This document shows positions 18,837 through 27,222 of a stretch of DNA of 64,000 nt, piece by piece. Made by a program: the position numbers and the translations under genes. Source of the DNA: Rhodospirillales bacterium (GTDB lineage: Bacteria; Pseudomonadota; Alphaproteobacteria; Rhodospirillales_A; JACZKS01); assembly GCA_018648445.1 (NCBI GenBank), contig JABGRG010000001.1:36653-100652 (forward strand). Reading direction: 5' to 3'. The number at the start of each line of letters is the position of its first letter. Position 1 is the stretch's first letter. The notes below the pieces were generated by a model. It did no database searches, was not told the origin of the DNA, and worked only from the letters and a program-made list of their open reading frames with translations.

Positions 18837-19756
18837 CAATGCGTTTCCGTCAAAGCGAGCGCGCGGGCGTAGACATCGCGCTTGGACCACCCGGCGCTCA
18901 GCGAAACAAGAGCGGCGGCGTCGCGCACGCGGTTCGTTTTCAAGGCCTCAATCAGGGCGTCGTCGACTTCTTCGGGCGAATATTTCCGCGCCTCAGCGCT
19001 TGGCGGCGCGACGACCAGCGTCACCTCGCCCTTGGGCGGGCCGGAGGCGGCGAAATGTTCGGCCAGTTCGCCAAGGGGGGCGCGCCGCACTTCTTCGAAC
19101 ATTTTGGTCAGTTCGCGGGCCATGGCGGCATGGCGCGGCCCCAGAACCTCGGCCATGTCGGCCAGTGAAGCGGCCAGCCGCTTGGGGCTTTCCAGAAACA
19201 CCAGGGTCGCCGGAACGTTTGCCACTTTGGCCAGTGCCTTTTTGCGCGGTCCCGTCTTGGGGGGCAGAAAACCGGCGAACATGAAGCGGTCCGTGGGCAG
19301 GCCCGACAGCTGCAGGGCGGTCAGCACCGAGGATGCGCCGGGGGCTGCCGTCACCGGAATCCCTTCCGCAATGCATTCGCGGACCAGCGTGAAACCGGGA
19401 TCGGACACCATGGGCGTGCCTGCGTCCGACACCAACGCCACGCTTTCGCCATTTTTCAGTCGCTTGATAAGGGCGGGCCGAACCTTGTCCGCGTTGTGCT
19501 CGTGATAGGGCGTCAGTTTGGCGGAAATGCCGTGCAACGCGAACAGTTTGGCGGTTACGCGGGTGTCTTCGCAGGCCACCGTATGGGCGCTGCGAAGGAC
19601 ATCGAGAGCCCGCAAGGTGATGTCGGCGGCGTTGCCGATAGGGGTGGCGACAAGAACCAGACCCACGGGCGGCGAAACCGACCGTTTACTAAGGGGCGCG
19701 CTGTCGATAGGCTCAGGCCCGGCTTCGGCCCCAGGATGAACTGAATGCGGAGGCAT
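18836..19756 (-). CDS. rsmI: 16S rRNA 2'-O-methyltransferase RsmI
   Basis: 306 residues from ATG 19756; ATG 19813 would give 325. It is a tetrapyrrole-methylase-fold enzyme with GLVLVATPIGNAADIT, the VACEDTRVTAKLF block, VSDAGTPMVSDPG and a C-terminal HTH-like region ending ARALALTETH. It methylates C1402 of 16S rRNA. The N-terminal 40 residues are low-complexity and variable. Neither candidate start has a good ribosome site; 19756 is chosen because it avoids overlap with the divergent lipoprotein gene at 19768. Confidence 0.93.
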   Translation of the reverse strand: MPPHSVHPGAEAGPEPIDSAPLSKRSVSPPVGLVLVATPIGNAADITLRALDVLRSAHTVACEDTRVTAKLFALHGISAKLTPYHEHNADKVRPALIKRLKNGESVALVSDAGTPMVSDPGFTLVRECIAEGIPVTAAPGASSVLTALQLSGLPTDRFMFAGFLPPKTGPRKKALAKVANVPATLVFLESPKRLAASLADMAEVLGPRHAAMARELTKMFEEVRRAPLGELAEHFAASGPPKGEVTLVVAPPSAEARKYSPEEVDDALIEALKTNRVRDAAALVSLSAGWSKRDVYARALALTETH

Positions 19757-19767
19757 TGCGCCGGGCG

Positions 19768-21249
19768 ATGTTTGGTCTGTTTCGTGTAACGAACTTTTTC
19801 GTTTCCGTGCCATTGGTGGCCGCCGCGCTGTTGTTGGTGGCCTGTGAGTCTTCACGATTGACGCCGTGGAGGCAAGGCGAGATCGGCCCGCCGATCTTGG
19901 CGGCTCCCGCGCCACCGGCCAAAGACAGTGAAATACCGTCATCGGCGGGCGTATCGCAAGGCTCGGGTGCAGCGGGCGCGACCAGCCAACAGGCGGCATT
20001 GCCGCCGGATGCGACGGGCGTTCCGTCACTGGCTCCGCTTTTGAACCGGCCCGGCGTGGCCGCGCCCATACCCAGCGCGGGCAGCTTCACGCCTTCGCTT
20101 CTGCCGCCCGCCGAGGTTCCCCGCGTGGGCGTTCTGCTGCCATTGACGGGACCGCAGGCGGCCATCGGCAAAAGCATGTTGAACGCGGCGCAGCTTGCGC
20201 TGTTCGATTTTGCCGGCGACCGGTTCGAGTTGGTCGTTCACGACACCGAAGGATCGCCCGACGGCGCGGCTCAGGCCATGGCCATGGCCATTGGCGACGG
20301 CGCATCCCTGGTATTGGGGCCGCTGCTGGCCCCCTCGGTGCGCGCGGTCAGCCCGGCGGCGCGGGCGGCGGGCGTTCCTGTTATCGCCTTTTCGTCCGAT
20401 CATTCGGTGGCCGGAGACGGCGTTTTCACCATGGGCTTTTTCCCCGACGCCGAGGTCCGCCGGGTGGTCGCCTACGCGCGTTCGCGCGGCGTGACGCGAT
20501 TCGCCGCCATGGTGCCGGATGACGCCTACGGCTCAAGGGTTATCGATTCCCTGCGCGCCGCGGTCGATGCCGCGGGCGGCGTGGTGGCGCGCATCCAGTT
20601 CTACGATCCCCACACGCAGGATTTCGCCTCCTCGGTGCGTCAACTGGCCCGCTACGAGTCGCGCCGCACTGCGCTGGAGCGGCAACGGGCCGAACTTGAA
20701 GCACGCGGCGACGAGATTTCAAAGCGCGCGCTGGAGCGGCTGGAAAATCTGCAAACCTATGGCGATCTTCCCTTCGAGGCCCTGTTGATCGCCGGTGGCG
20801 GCAAGCGCCTGCAAGCCATCGGCGCCCACCTGCCGTTTTTCGACATCGACCCCAAGCGGGTGCGTATGCTGGGTACCGGACAATGGGACGTGGCCGGTAT
20901 TGGCGCCGAACCGGCCCTTCTGGGTGGATGGTTCGCGGCACCCACGCCAACCGCGCGCATCGATTTCGAGGAGAAATACATCGCCGTTTACGGCGAAAAG
21001 CCGTTCCGTCTGGCCACACTCGCTTACGATGCCACGGCGCTGGCCGCCGTGTTGGCGGGGGCTGACGAAGGGCCGCAATTCGGCCTCGATTCCCTGACCC
21101 GCCAAACCGGTTTCTTCGGACGGGACGGCATTTTTCGCTTCAAGCCCGAAGGTCTGGCCGAACGGGGACTGGCCGTGCTGGAGGTGGAGCGGCGCGGTTT
21201 CCGGGTCATCGACAGCGCCCCCGAAGCCTTCCCCCAGGCCATGTTCTAG
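19768..21249 (+). CDS. LppC/LpoA-like penicillin-binding-protein activator lipoprotein
   Basis: 493 residues. The signal ends LLLVAC, so it is a lipoprotein. A proline-rich linker (about 35-115) leads to a periplasmic-binding-protein fold (PRVGVLLPLTGPQAAIGKSML onward) as in LpoA/LppC. In gammaproteobacteria LpoA activates PBP1A; alphaproteobacterial members next to rsmI are assumed to act similarly at the outer membrane. The start is ATG 19768, with GGAGG 14 bases ahead; a TTG at 19756 is an alternative. It is divergent from rsmI with about 11 bases between starts. Confidence 0.85.
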   Translation: MFGLFRVTNFFVSVPLVAAALLLVACESSRLTPWRQGEIGPPILAAPAPPAKDSEIPSSAGVSQGSGAAGATSQQAALPPDATGVPSLAPLLNRPGVAAPIPSAGSFTPSLLPPAEVPRVGVLLPLTGPQAAIGKSMLNAAQLALFDFAGDRFELVVHDTEGSPDGAAQAMAMAIGDGASLVLGPLLAPSVRAVSPAARAAGVPVIAFSSDHSVAGDGVFTMGFFPDAEVRRVVAYARSRGVTRFAAMVPDDAYGSRVIDSLRAAVDAAGGVVARIQFYDPHTQDFASSVRQLARYESRRTALERQRAELEARGDEISKRALERLENLQTYGDLPFEALLIAGGGKRLQAIGAHLPFFDIDPKRVRMLGTGQWDVAGIGAEPALLGGWFAAPTPTARIDFEEKYIAVYGEKPFRLATLAYDATALAAVLAGADEGPQFGLDSLTRQTGFFGRDGIFRFKPEGLAERGLAVLEVERRGFRVIDSAPEAFPQAMF

Positions 21250-22370
21250 GCGAGCAAGCGGGACAAAACAGCGTTTAGCCGTTGGCGGCCCGCGGGCGTG
21301 GCGCGCAGGCGGGCGGCATCTCTTTCCATAAACCCCGCGCGGACAAGTTCGTTCACGGCGTCCTGATCGATCACGTCGTCGAGACCCAATGCGCAACGGT
21401 CCTTGAAGCGTGCACGGTCGATCCCTTCGGCTGTGCGCAGCCCAGACAGCAGCAACTCCTCGGCCCTTTCTGTGGGGCTCAGGGTGCGGCGTTCCGACGT
21501 GCCGTGTCCCTCTTTTTCAACGGCTTCCAGCCATTTGGCAGGGTCGCGGATCTGGCGGATGGCGTCGGTGACGAAGGCTTTGCTGAGCCGCCCATGCGCG
21601 CCGGGGCCGACGCCCACGTAGTCATCGCCCCGCCAGGTGGCCAGATTGTGGCGGCATTCATGACCCGGCAGGGCGTGGTTGGATATTTCATAGGCCGGAA
21701 GCCCGGCCAGAACGTCCTGTGTCGCTTCATACATGGTGGCCGCCGTGTCTTCCGGGGCACCTTCGATGCCATCGGAAAAAAAGCGTGTTCCGGGCTCGAC
21801 GGTCAACTGGTAGGCCGACAGGTGGGACGGCGCGAACTCCAAAGCCAGCGCCAGTTCGGCGCGCCATTGCGCAACCGTCTGGAGGGGCCGCGCATAGATC
21901 AGATCGAAGGAAAAGCGCGGAAAAATCCGGGCCGCCAGTTCGATGGCCTCGCGTGCTTCGCGGGCCGAATGGGTGCGCCCCAGAAAACCAAGGGCTGCGT
22001 CCTCGAAGGATTGAACGCCCAGCGACAACCGATTGACGCCCGCGTCGCGAAACTCCCTGAACCGCCCGGCCTCGCTGGATGTGGGGTTGGCTTCAAGTGT
22101 GATCTGGGCATCATCCGACAAGTTATTGATATTGTTAATAATCCCGGCGACGGTTTCGGGTTCCATCAGCGATGGGGTGCCGCCGCCGAAGAAAATACTG
22201 CCCGCGGGCCGGTTTTTTGTTTCGTTTTCGAAATGACCAAGCTCGCGAATCAGCGCCTTGTGCCAGCGGGCGTGGTCAATCGCGTCCGATTCGTGGCTGT
22301 TGAAGTCGCAATAGGGGCACTTCGATTTGCAAAACGGCCAGTGGACGTAGACGGCGAGGTTTTCGCTCAT
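21246..22370 (-). CDS. hemW: radical SAM heme chaperone HemW
   Basis: 374 residues from ATG 22370 (MSENLAVYVHWPFCKSKCPY). The radical SAM cysteines are CKSKCPYC, followed by FGGGTPSLMEPE and GVQSFEDAALGFLGRTH. It has the short N-terminus of HemW and lacks the fourth cysteine of the CxxxCxxCxC motif of true HemN. It is thought to insert heme into respiratory proteins. It follows rdgB after seven bases and converges on the LppC-like gene, overlapping its last four bases. Confidence 0.95.
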   Translation of the reverse strand: MSENLAVYVHWPFCKSKCPYCDFNSHESDAIDHARWHKALIRELGHFENETKNRPAGSIFFGGGTPSLMEPETVAGIINNINNLSDDAQITLEANPTSSEAGRFREFRDAGVNRLSLGVQSFEDAALGFLGRTHSAREAREAIELAARIFPRFSFDLIYARPLQTVAQWRAELALALEFAPSHLSAYQLTVEPGTRFFSDGIEGAPEDTAATMYEATQDVLAGLPAYEISNHALPGHECRHNLATWRGDDYVGVGPGAHGRLSKAFVTDAIRQIRDPAKWLEAVEKEGHGTSERRTLSPTERAEELLLSGLRTAEGIDRARFKDRCALGLDDVIDQDAVNELVRAGFMERDAARLRATPAGRQRLNAVLSRLLA

Positions 22371-22377
22371 GGCGAGG

Positions 22378-23328
22378 CTAGCCGCCGAAACAGGCGGCCA
22401 CGAGCTTGCCAAAAGCGTCCGCCCGGTGGCTCATGGAATGCTTTTTGGCCGGGTCCATCTCGCCGAAGGTGATGTCCTGCCCGTCGGCGAGGAACATGGG
22501 GTCGTATCCGAAGCCCTGATCGCCCCTTGGCGGCCAGACAAGCGTCCCGTGAACGGTTCCCTCGAAGGTTTCAAGATGCCCGTCGGGCCAGCACAGCGCC
22601 AGCGTCGCCGCGAAATGCGCGCTGCGGTCCTCTTTGTTTTCAAGGGCTTCGTTGACCTTGCTCATGGCCAGCATGAAATCGCGCTGCGGTCCCGCCCAGC
22701 GCGCCGAATAGATGCCGGGCTCGCCATTCAGGGCATGGACCACAAGCCCCGAGTCGTCGGCCAGCGCCGGAAGACCGGTCGCATTGGCCGCCGCTTCCGC
22801 CTTGATCACGGCGTTCTCAACAAAAGTCACGCCGGTTTCCTCGGGATCATCCAGCCCCAGTTCCCCCGCCGACACCACTTCGACACCAAACGGCGCCAGC
22901 AAATCCCCGATTTCCCGCACTTTTCCGGCGTTGTGGCTGGCGATGATGAGCTTTTTTTTGTCGAATTTCCGTGGCAATTCCGTCGTCGCTCCCTCAAAAA
23001 GTTTGTTCCACAGTGACGATTTACCCTTCGCCATCCTCCGCCCGGCAAAGAAAAACAAAAGCAAACTGGCCACGAAGATGATGAAATACACTACAAGATC
23101 TTTCGGCCCAACGTAGGTTCCCCAGCCTCGAATGGTATTTGGTACAAAACCTCCGAATAGAAATAGAGCGAATGCCAGCGTCCAGAGAAGTCGGCTTCCC
23201 CGCCTCTGACGGTTTTTCTTAGATTTAAGATCGGTCAGGTCGATCAACAAACTGCAGAGAGCGAGGATTGCAAATGCAACGATGATGGGCCACTGGAAAG
23301 TCTTGGTCCACTCCAGATATGCTTCCAT
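22378..23328 (-). CDS. rdgB: RdgB-type XTP/dITP pyrophosphatase with N-terminal three-helix membrane domain
   Basis: 316 residues from ATG 23328, which is preceded by a strong GGAGGGGAG site. Residues about 121-316 are a full RdgB domain: [31 protein letters not shown] and [11 protein letters not shown]. It hydrolyses non-canonical purine triphosphates (ITP, XTP). Residues 1-120 are not part of any usual RdgB. They have three hydrophobic segments (about 13-31, 47-64, 78-95), a [12 protein letters not shown] loop after the first and RRMAKGK after the third. The positive-inside rule puts RdgB in the cytoplasm. An internal ATG at 23034 would give a soluble form, but its GGAGG abuts the ATG. The extension looks AT-richer than its surroundings. 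Confidence 0.85.
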   Translation of the reverse strand: MEAYLEWTKTFQWPIIVAFAILALCSLLIDLTDLKSKKNRQRRGSRLLWTLAFALFLFGGFVPNTIRGWGTYVGPKDLVVYFIIFVASLLLFFFAGRRMAKGKSSLWNKLFEGATTELPRKFDKKKLIIASHNAGKVREIGDLLAPFGVEVVSAGELGLDDPEETGVTFVENAVIKAEAAANATGLPALADDSGLVVHALNGEPGIYSARWAGPQRDFMLAMSKVNEALENKEDRSAHFAATLALCWPDGHLETFEGTVHGTLVWPPRGDQGFGYDPMFLADGQDITFGEMDPAKKHSMSHRADAFGKLVAACFGG

Positions 23329-23365
23329 CTCCCCTCCGTAACCATTTGCAATCAAATAATAAACG

Positions 23366-24085
23366 TCACTCCACCCCCAGCGCCTTGCGCTGCACGGCGA
23401 CCATCTCGCCTGTTCCCTTGCGGGCCAGTTCCAGAAGTTGGGTCAATTGGGCGTCGGTCATGGGTTCGGCTTCGGCGGTGGCTTGTATTTCAATGATGGT
23501 GCCGCTGCCCGTGAGCACAAAATTGGCGTCCGTTTCGGCGACGCTGTCTTCCTCGTAATCCAGATCGAGAACGGCCTGACCCTTGAAAACCCCGCTTGAG
23601 ACCGCCGCTACCTCGTCTTTCAGCGGCATTTCCGATAATAGCCCAAGGGAAACCAGTTTATCGAATGCCATATACAAGGCCACGTACGCCCCGGTGATGG
23701 ACGCGGTGCGCGTTCCGCCGTCGGCCTGTAAAACGTCGCAATCGACGCGGATCTGCATCTCGTTGATGGCTTTGAGATTTGTGATGGTGCGTAAAGAACG
23801 CCCGATAAGCCGTTGAATCTCCTGCGTTCGGCCCGATTGCTTTCCGCGCGCGGCCTCGCGGTCCATGCGTGTGTTGGTGGCCCGGGGCAGCATGCCGTAC
23901 TCGGCCGTGACCCAGCCCTTGCCGGTTCCCTTCAGCCAGCGCGGCACCCGTTGCTCGACGGTGGCGGTGCACAGCACGTGAGTATCGCCCAGACGCACCA
24001 GACACGACCCCTCGGCGTGTTTGCTGACGCCGGTTTCCAGGGAGATTTCACGAAGTTGATCATTGGAACGGCCCGAAGGTCTCAT
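23366..24085 (-). CDS. rph: ribonuclease PH
   Basis: 239 residues from ATG 24085 ([19 protein letters not shown]). Blocks typical of RNase PH are [52 protein letters not shown] and [20 protein letters not shown]. It trims tRNA 3' ends by phosphorolysis. A nine-codon extension of the frame upstream is not needed. It is divergent from hrcA with about 160 bases between them and lies 37 bases upstream of rdgB. Confidence 0.97.
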   Translation of the reverse strand: MRPSGRSNDQLREISLETGVSKHAEGSCLVRLGDTHVLCTATVEQRVPRWLKGTGKGWVTAEYGMLPRATNTRMDREAARGKQSGRTQEIQRLIGRSLRTITNLKAINEMQIRVDCDVLQADGGTRTASITGAYVALYMAFDKLVSLGLLSEMPLKDEVAAVSSGVFKGQAVLDLDYEEDSVAETDANFVLTGSGTIIEIQATAEAEPMTDAQLTQLLELARKGTGEMVAVQRKALGVE

Positions 24086-24185
24086 TTTCTTGTCTTTCGC
24101 TTGTTTTTGCATGTTTCGCAGTTGCCGGACCCTAGCGCGCGGGGCCGCGCGCGTAAAGGCTTTGGCCGAAATCGAGCGGCGCGCG

Positions 24186-24214
24186 TTGACGCAGGCGGGA
24201 ACGCTAACTAAATT
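24186..24214 (+). promoter_or_regulatory. candidate sigma-70 promoter of hrcA
   Basis: TTGACG (24186-24191) and TAAATT (24209-24214) are separated by exactly 17 bases and lie 30 bases upstream of the hrcA GTG. The match is five of six at -35 and four of six at -10. No CIRCE inverted repeat (TTAGCACTC with GAGTGCTAA) is present here. Confidence 0.4.
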
Positions 24215-24243
24215 CCCCCGTGCAAAACCCCAAGTAACACCTT

Positions 24244-25287
24244 GTGAAAAGAATGATTACGGAATTTAGCGACCGGACGCGGGACATCTTCCGCCATATC
24301 GTCGACGCCTACATGGAAACGGGCGAACCGGTGGGTTCGCGCACGGTTTCCAAGCTGCTCGATATGTCGCTGTCGCCGGCGACCATTCGCAATGTCATGG
24401 CCGACCTGGAAGATGCGGGCCTGTTGTTTTCGCCCCACGCATCCGCCGGAAGGCTGCCCACGGAAGCGGGCCTGAAGCTGTTCGTCGACGGCCTATTGGA
24501 AGTCGGTAACCTGACGGCGGATGAACGCCGCGACATCGAAGGCCTGTGCGCGGCTGCCGGTCAGAGCGTTGACGGAATGATGGAACAGATTTCCACCACA
24601 CTGTCGGGTCTTTCGGGATGCGCCGGACTGGTGCTGGCCCCCAAGACCAGCAGCCCGTTACGGCATATCGAATTTGTCTATCTCAGCCCGGGCCGCGCCC
24701 TGGTCGTGCTGGTGGCCGAGAACGGCGTGGTCGAGAACCGCATTATCGAAACGCCCCGCACATTGTCGCCCTCGGCATTGGTCGAAGCCACCAACTATCT
24801 GAGCGCGCGCTTGGTCGGGCGCACTCTTGGCGAAGCCAACGACGAGATCATTTCTGAGCTGGAAGCCCACAACGCCGAACTGGATCAGTTGACGGAACGC
24901 GTGGTCGAGGCCGGGCTGGCGACGTGGGCCGGACACGAGAGCGAACGCCGCTTGATCGTGCGCGGGCGCGCCAATTTGTTGGACGACGTTACGGCCGCCG
25001 CCGACCTTGAACGCATTCGCGGCCTGTTCAAGGCCCTGGAAACCAAGGACGCCATGCTCAAAATGATCTCGCTGGCCGATACGGCTGAAGGCGTGCAGAT
25101 CTTCATCGGCTCGGACAGCCAGTTGTTCGGCCTGTCCGGGTGCTCCATGATCGTCGGTTCCTATCAGAACAGCCAAAACCACGTTTTGGGGGCCATCGGC
25201 GTCATCGGCCCCACGCGTATGGACTACGCGCGCATCATTCCCATGGTGGATTTCACCGCCAAACTAATTGGCCGGATCATCGGCTAG
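24244..25287 (+). CDS. hrcA: heat-inducible transcription repressor HrcA
   Basis: 347 residues from GTG 24244; ATG 24253 ([13 protein letters not shown]) is equally possible and neither has a clear ribosome site. The winged-helix DNA-binding part is [20 protein letters not shown] and [16 protein letters not shown]. The rest is the GAF-like dimerisation part ending [20 protein letters not shown]. It represses chaperone genes through CIRCE sites; none is seen in this window, so its targets (often groESL) are elsewhere. Confidence 0.95.
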   Translation: MKRMITEFSDRTRDIFRHIVDAYMETGEPVGSRTVSKLLDMSLSPATIRNVMADLEDAGLLFSPHASAGRLPTEAGLKLFVDGLLEVGNLTADERRDIEGLCAAAGQSVDGMMEQISTTLSGLSGCAGLVLAPKTSSPLRHIEFVYLSPGRALVVLVAENGVVENRIIETPRTLSPSALVEATNYLSARLVGRTLGEANDEIISELEAHNAELDQLTERVVEAGLATWAGHESERRLIVRGRANLLDDVTAAADLERIRGLFKALETKDAMLKMISLADTAEGVQIFIGSDSQLFGLSGCSMIVGSYQNSQNHVLGAIGVIGPTRMDYARIIPMVDFTAKLIGRIIG

Positions 25288-25288
25288 A

Positions 25289-25330
25289 GCAAATCCCGAG
25301 CTGATGGAACATCAGCGACGACGTATTTGC
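25289..25330 (+). promoter_or_regulatory. nested hairpin between hrcA and grpE
   Basis: GCTGATG and CATCAGC (25300-25306 and 25310-25316) form a perfect 7-bp stem with loop GAA. An outer pair, GCAAAT with ATTTGC (25289-25294 and 25325-25330), can close around it. There is no T-run. It may separate hrcA and grpE mRNA stability rather than terminate. Confidence 0.35.
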
Positions 25331-25359
25331 GTTAAAAGCAAACAGACGGAAAAGAAGAA

Positions 25360-26151
25360 ATGGCGAAGAAAAGTACCAAAACTCCTGACGAAATGCCTGA
25401 AACCGAGGCCGAAGAAATTATCGAGCAGCCGGAAAACCCGTGGAACAACGTCAAGGCGACAGCGCCGGGCGAAGAAGACACGGAAGCCGATGACGCCGAA
25501 TCCGAAGTTGAAGCGGAAGAAGCGGCCCCCGACCCGTTGGCGCGCGTCGCCGAGCTTGAAGCCGAAACGGCTGAACTGAAAGACAAGCTGCTGCGCGCCC
25601 TGGCCGAGACCGAAAACGTGCGCCGCCGCGCCCTGCGCGACCGGCAGGACGCCGCGAAATACGGCATCGCCAATTTCGCCCGCGAAATGCTGAGTGTGGC
25701 CGACAATCTGCGCCGCGCTCTCGATCATGTGGACGCGGACGTCCGCAAGGAAAACGAAGCCATCGAAAATCTGGCCGCCGGTGTGGAAATGACCGAACGC
25801 GCCATGCTGGACGCCCTGGAACGGTTCGGCGTCAAACCCATCGAGGCCATGGGCCAGAAATTCGACCACAATTTCCACGAAGCCATGTTCGAAGCTCCCG
25901 ATCCGAGCCAGCCTTCCGGTACCGTCATTCAGGAATTGGAAAAAGGCTACATGCTGGCCGAACGCCTTCTGCGCCCGGCGCGGGTCGGCGTTTCCAAGGG
26001 CGGCCCTGCCGCCGCTGCCGTAGAAGAACCGGCCGAGCCTGCCGAAGAAAAAGCCACCGACAAGGAACAGCGGGCCGCCTACGAAAAGCAATCCGATGCG
26101 CAAAGCGAATCGGCTGATGCCAAAGGCGGTCAGCTGGACGAAGAGCTATAG
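25360..26151 (+). CDS. grpE: nucleotide exchange factor GrpE
   Basis: 263 residues. An acidic N-terminal region (1-60), a long coiled-coil helix (about 64-125: VAELEAETAELKDKLLRALA) and the beta-domain PIEAMGQKFDHNFHEAMFE then SGTVIQELEKGYMLAERLLR are as in GrpE. It releases ADP from DnaK. The C-terminal tail of about 50 residues (EEPAEPAEEKATDKEQRAA) is longer and more acidic than usual. It is separated from dnaK by an opposite-strand DUF1848 gene. Confidence 0.96.
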   Translation: MAKKSTKTPDEMPETEAEEIIEQPENPWNNVKATAPGEEDTEADDAESEVEAEEAAPDPLARVAELEAETAELKDKLLRALAETENVRRRALRDRQDAAKYGIANFAREMLSVADNLRRALDHVDADVRKENEAIENLAAGVEMTERAMLDALERFGVKPIEAMGQKFDHNFHEAMFEAPDPSQPSGTVIQELEKGYMLAERLLRPARVGVSKGGPAAAAVEEPAEPAEEKATDKEQRAAYEKQSDAQSESADAKGGQLDEEL

Positions 26152-26152
26152 G

Positions 26153-27037
26153 CTAACCGGAAGGCGCGAACAAAAACTCCCCGGCCGGATCGTGGGCGGC
26201 GAAGCGCCTTTTGGCGCGGGCCTTATCACTCACGGCGTAACAATAGGCGCAGCCGTGGGGGCAGGTGTCGTAGTCGCCGATGTCGCGCGACGCGTGGCAG
26301 GCGCAGGTTTTGCGGTGCGGTTTGCGTTTGGCGGCAAGGGGCCGTCCGGCGACGTCGGACAAGCGGCCCGCGTCAATGCAGCTTGCTTCGGCCATTCCTT
26401 CGGCCAAAAGCTCGGGCTGGCCGCATAGCGTCGCGGCGATACTGTGATCGGCGGCGATTGCAGCCAGCTCGGTCAGCAAAACCGTTTTTTCCTCAGCGGT
26501 TGGGTCCGACCATTCAAACGCGCCGGTTCGGGCTGCCGCCGCCATGTTGCGGGCGGTCTTGCGGTAGGGCTGGACAACGGAAACGACCACTTCGTCCGCC
26601 ACGCCCTCAAGCGCATCCGCCAGCCGGGCGAAATTCTCGCGATGCCAATGGGCGGGGGTCAGCGAGGACAGCACGATGGGGTCATAGCGCCACACGCCCG
26701 CGCGCGAACCGTAAGCGTTGGCGATCTCGCGAAGATGGGAAATCGCCATTTCGGGTCGGACGGTCGCCGCGTCAAGACTGCGCGGATATCCGGTGATCGT
26801 GTACTGCACAACGAACGGAAAGCCCAAGGCATTGACGGCCTCCAGCGCGCCCATGAACGGCCCCGAATTGCGCGTCCAGAAAACGAACCCGTCCACCGCG
26901 TCGCGCGTTAGGGGAACGGTGTAAACGTGTCCGCCATACGGGTTGACCATGCGGCAAAAGCCGGCACCTATGCGGCGCATGAACCAGTCGCCGTAAAAAG
27001 CGGGAATATCGGTCTTGTAGGAGGCCGAGATAATCAT
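26153..27037 (-). CDS. DUF1848 family protein
   Basis: 294 residues. It begins MIISASYKTDIPAFYGDWF, has the VYTVPLTRDAVDGFVFWTRN block and ends with the conserved cysteine cluster CACHASRDIGDYDTCPHG followed by CAYCYA. These match DUF1848, whose Cys residues probably bind a metal or an iron-sulfur cluster, and whose first part resembles spore photoproduct lyase-type radical enzymes. Function unknown. It lies antisense between grpE and dnaK; its stop touches the grpE stop and its start is about 185 bases from dnaK. Confidence 0.85.
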   Translation of the reverse strand: MIISASYKTDIPAFYGDWFMRRIGAGFCRMVNPYGGHVYTVPLTRDAVDGFVFWTRNSGPFMGALEAVNALGFPFVVQYTITGYPRSLDAATVRPEMAISHLREIANAYGSRAGVWRYDPIVLSSLTPAHWHRENFARLADALEGVADEVVVSVVQPYRKTARNMAAAARTGAFEWSDPTAEEKTVLLTELAAIAADHSIAATLCGQPELLAEGMAEASCIDAGRLSDVAGRPLAAKRKPHRKTCACHASRDIGDYDTCPHGCAYCYAVSDKARAKRRFAAHDPAGEFLFAPSG

Positions 27038-27087
27038 GTTTGTCGCCGCTCATTCGAAATTAGGTAAAAACCTTTGTCCGCGAACGG

Positions 27088-27116
27088 TTGCGCGTGTCAA
27101 TCAACCGACATATATA
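27088..27116 (+). promoter_or_regulatory. candidate dnaK promoter
   Basis: TTGCGC (27088-27093) and TATATA (27111-27116) are 17 bases apart, about 105 bases before dnaK. The overlapping GTTG ... GACATATAT could also be a loose heat-shock sigma-32 site. A promoter is required here because the DUF1848 gene upstream is transcribed the other way. Confidence 0.3.
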
Positions 27117-27124
27117 ACGCCCAA

Positions 27125-27199
27125 ACGCCCACCGTGGGGCGTGCTTTTTTGCCAATTTAACCAAAGGAATTCCCGCGGCGCCATGTGGCCGGGGGAATT
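27125..27199 (+). promoter_or_regulatory. structured 5' leader of dnaK with two hairpins
   Basis: The first hairpin, ACGCCC (27125-27130) with GGGCGT (27137-27142) and a 6-base loop, is followed by TTTTTT (27145-27150), like an intrinsic terminator or attenuator. The second has arms AATTCCC (27168-27174) and GGGAATT (27193-27199), with an inner CGGC/GCCG stem and a loop of eight. The ribosome site GAGGA follows 15 bases later. A transcription attenuator or heat-responsive leader is possible; nothing here proves either. Confidence 0.45.
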
Positions 27200-27222
27200 T
27201 GCCGCAAGATACAGAGGATAAG

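Noticed and set aside
24113..24243. CIRCE operator upstream of hrcA
   Set aside because: I looked for TTAGCACTC and GAGTGCTAA here and before dnaK and found neither nor a near match.
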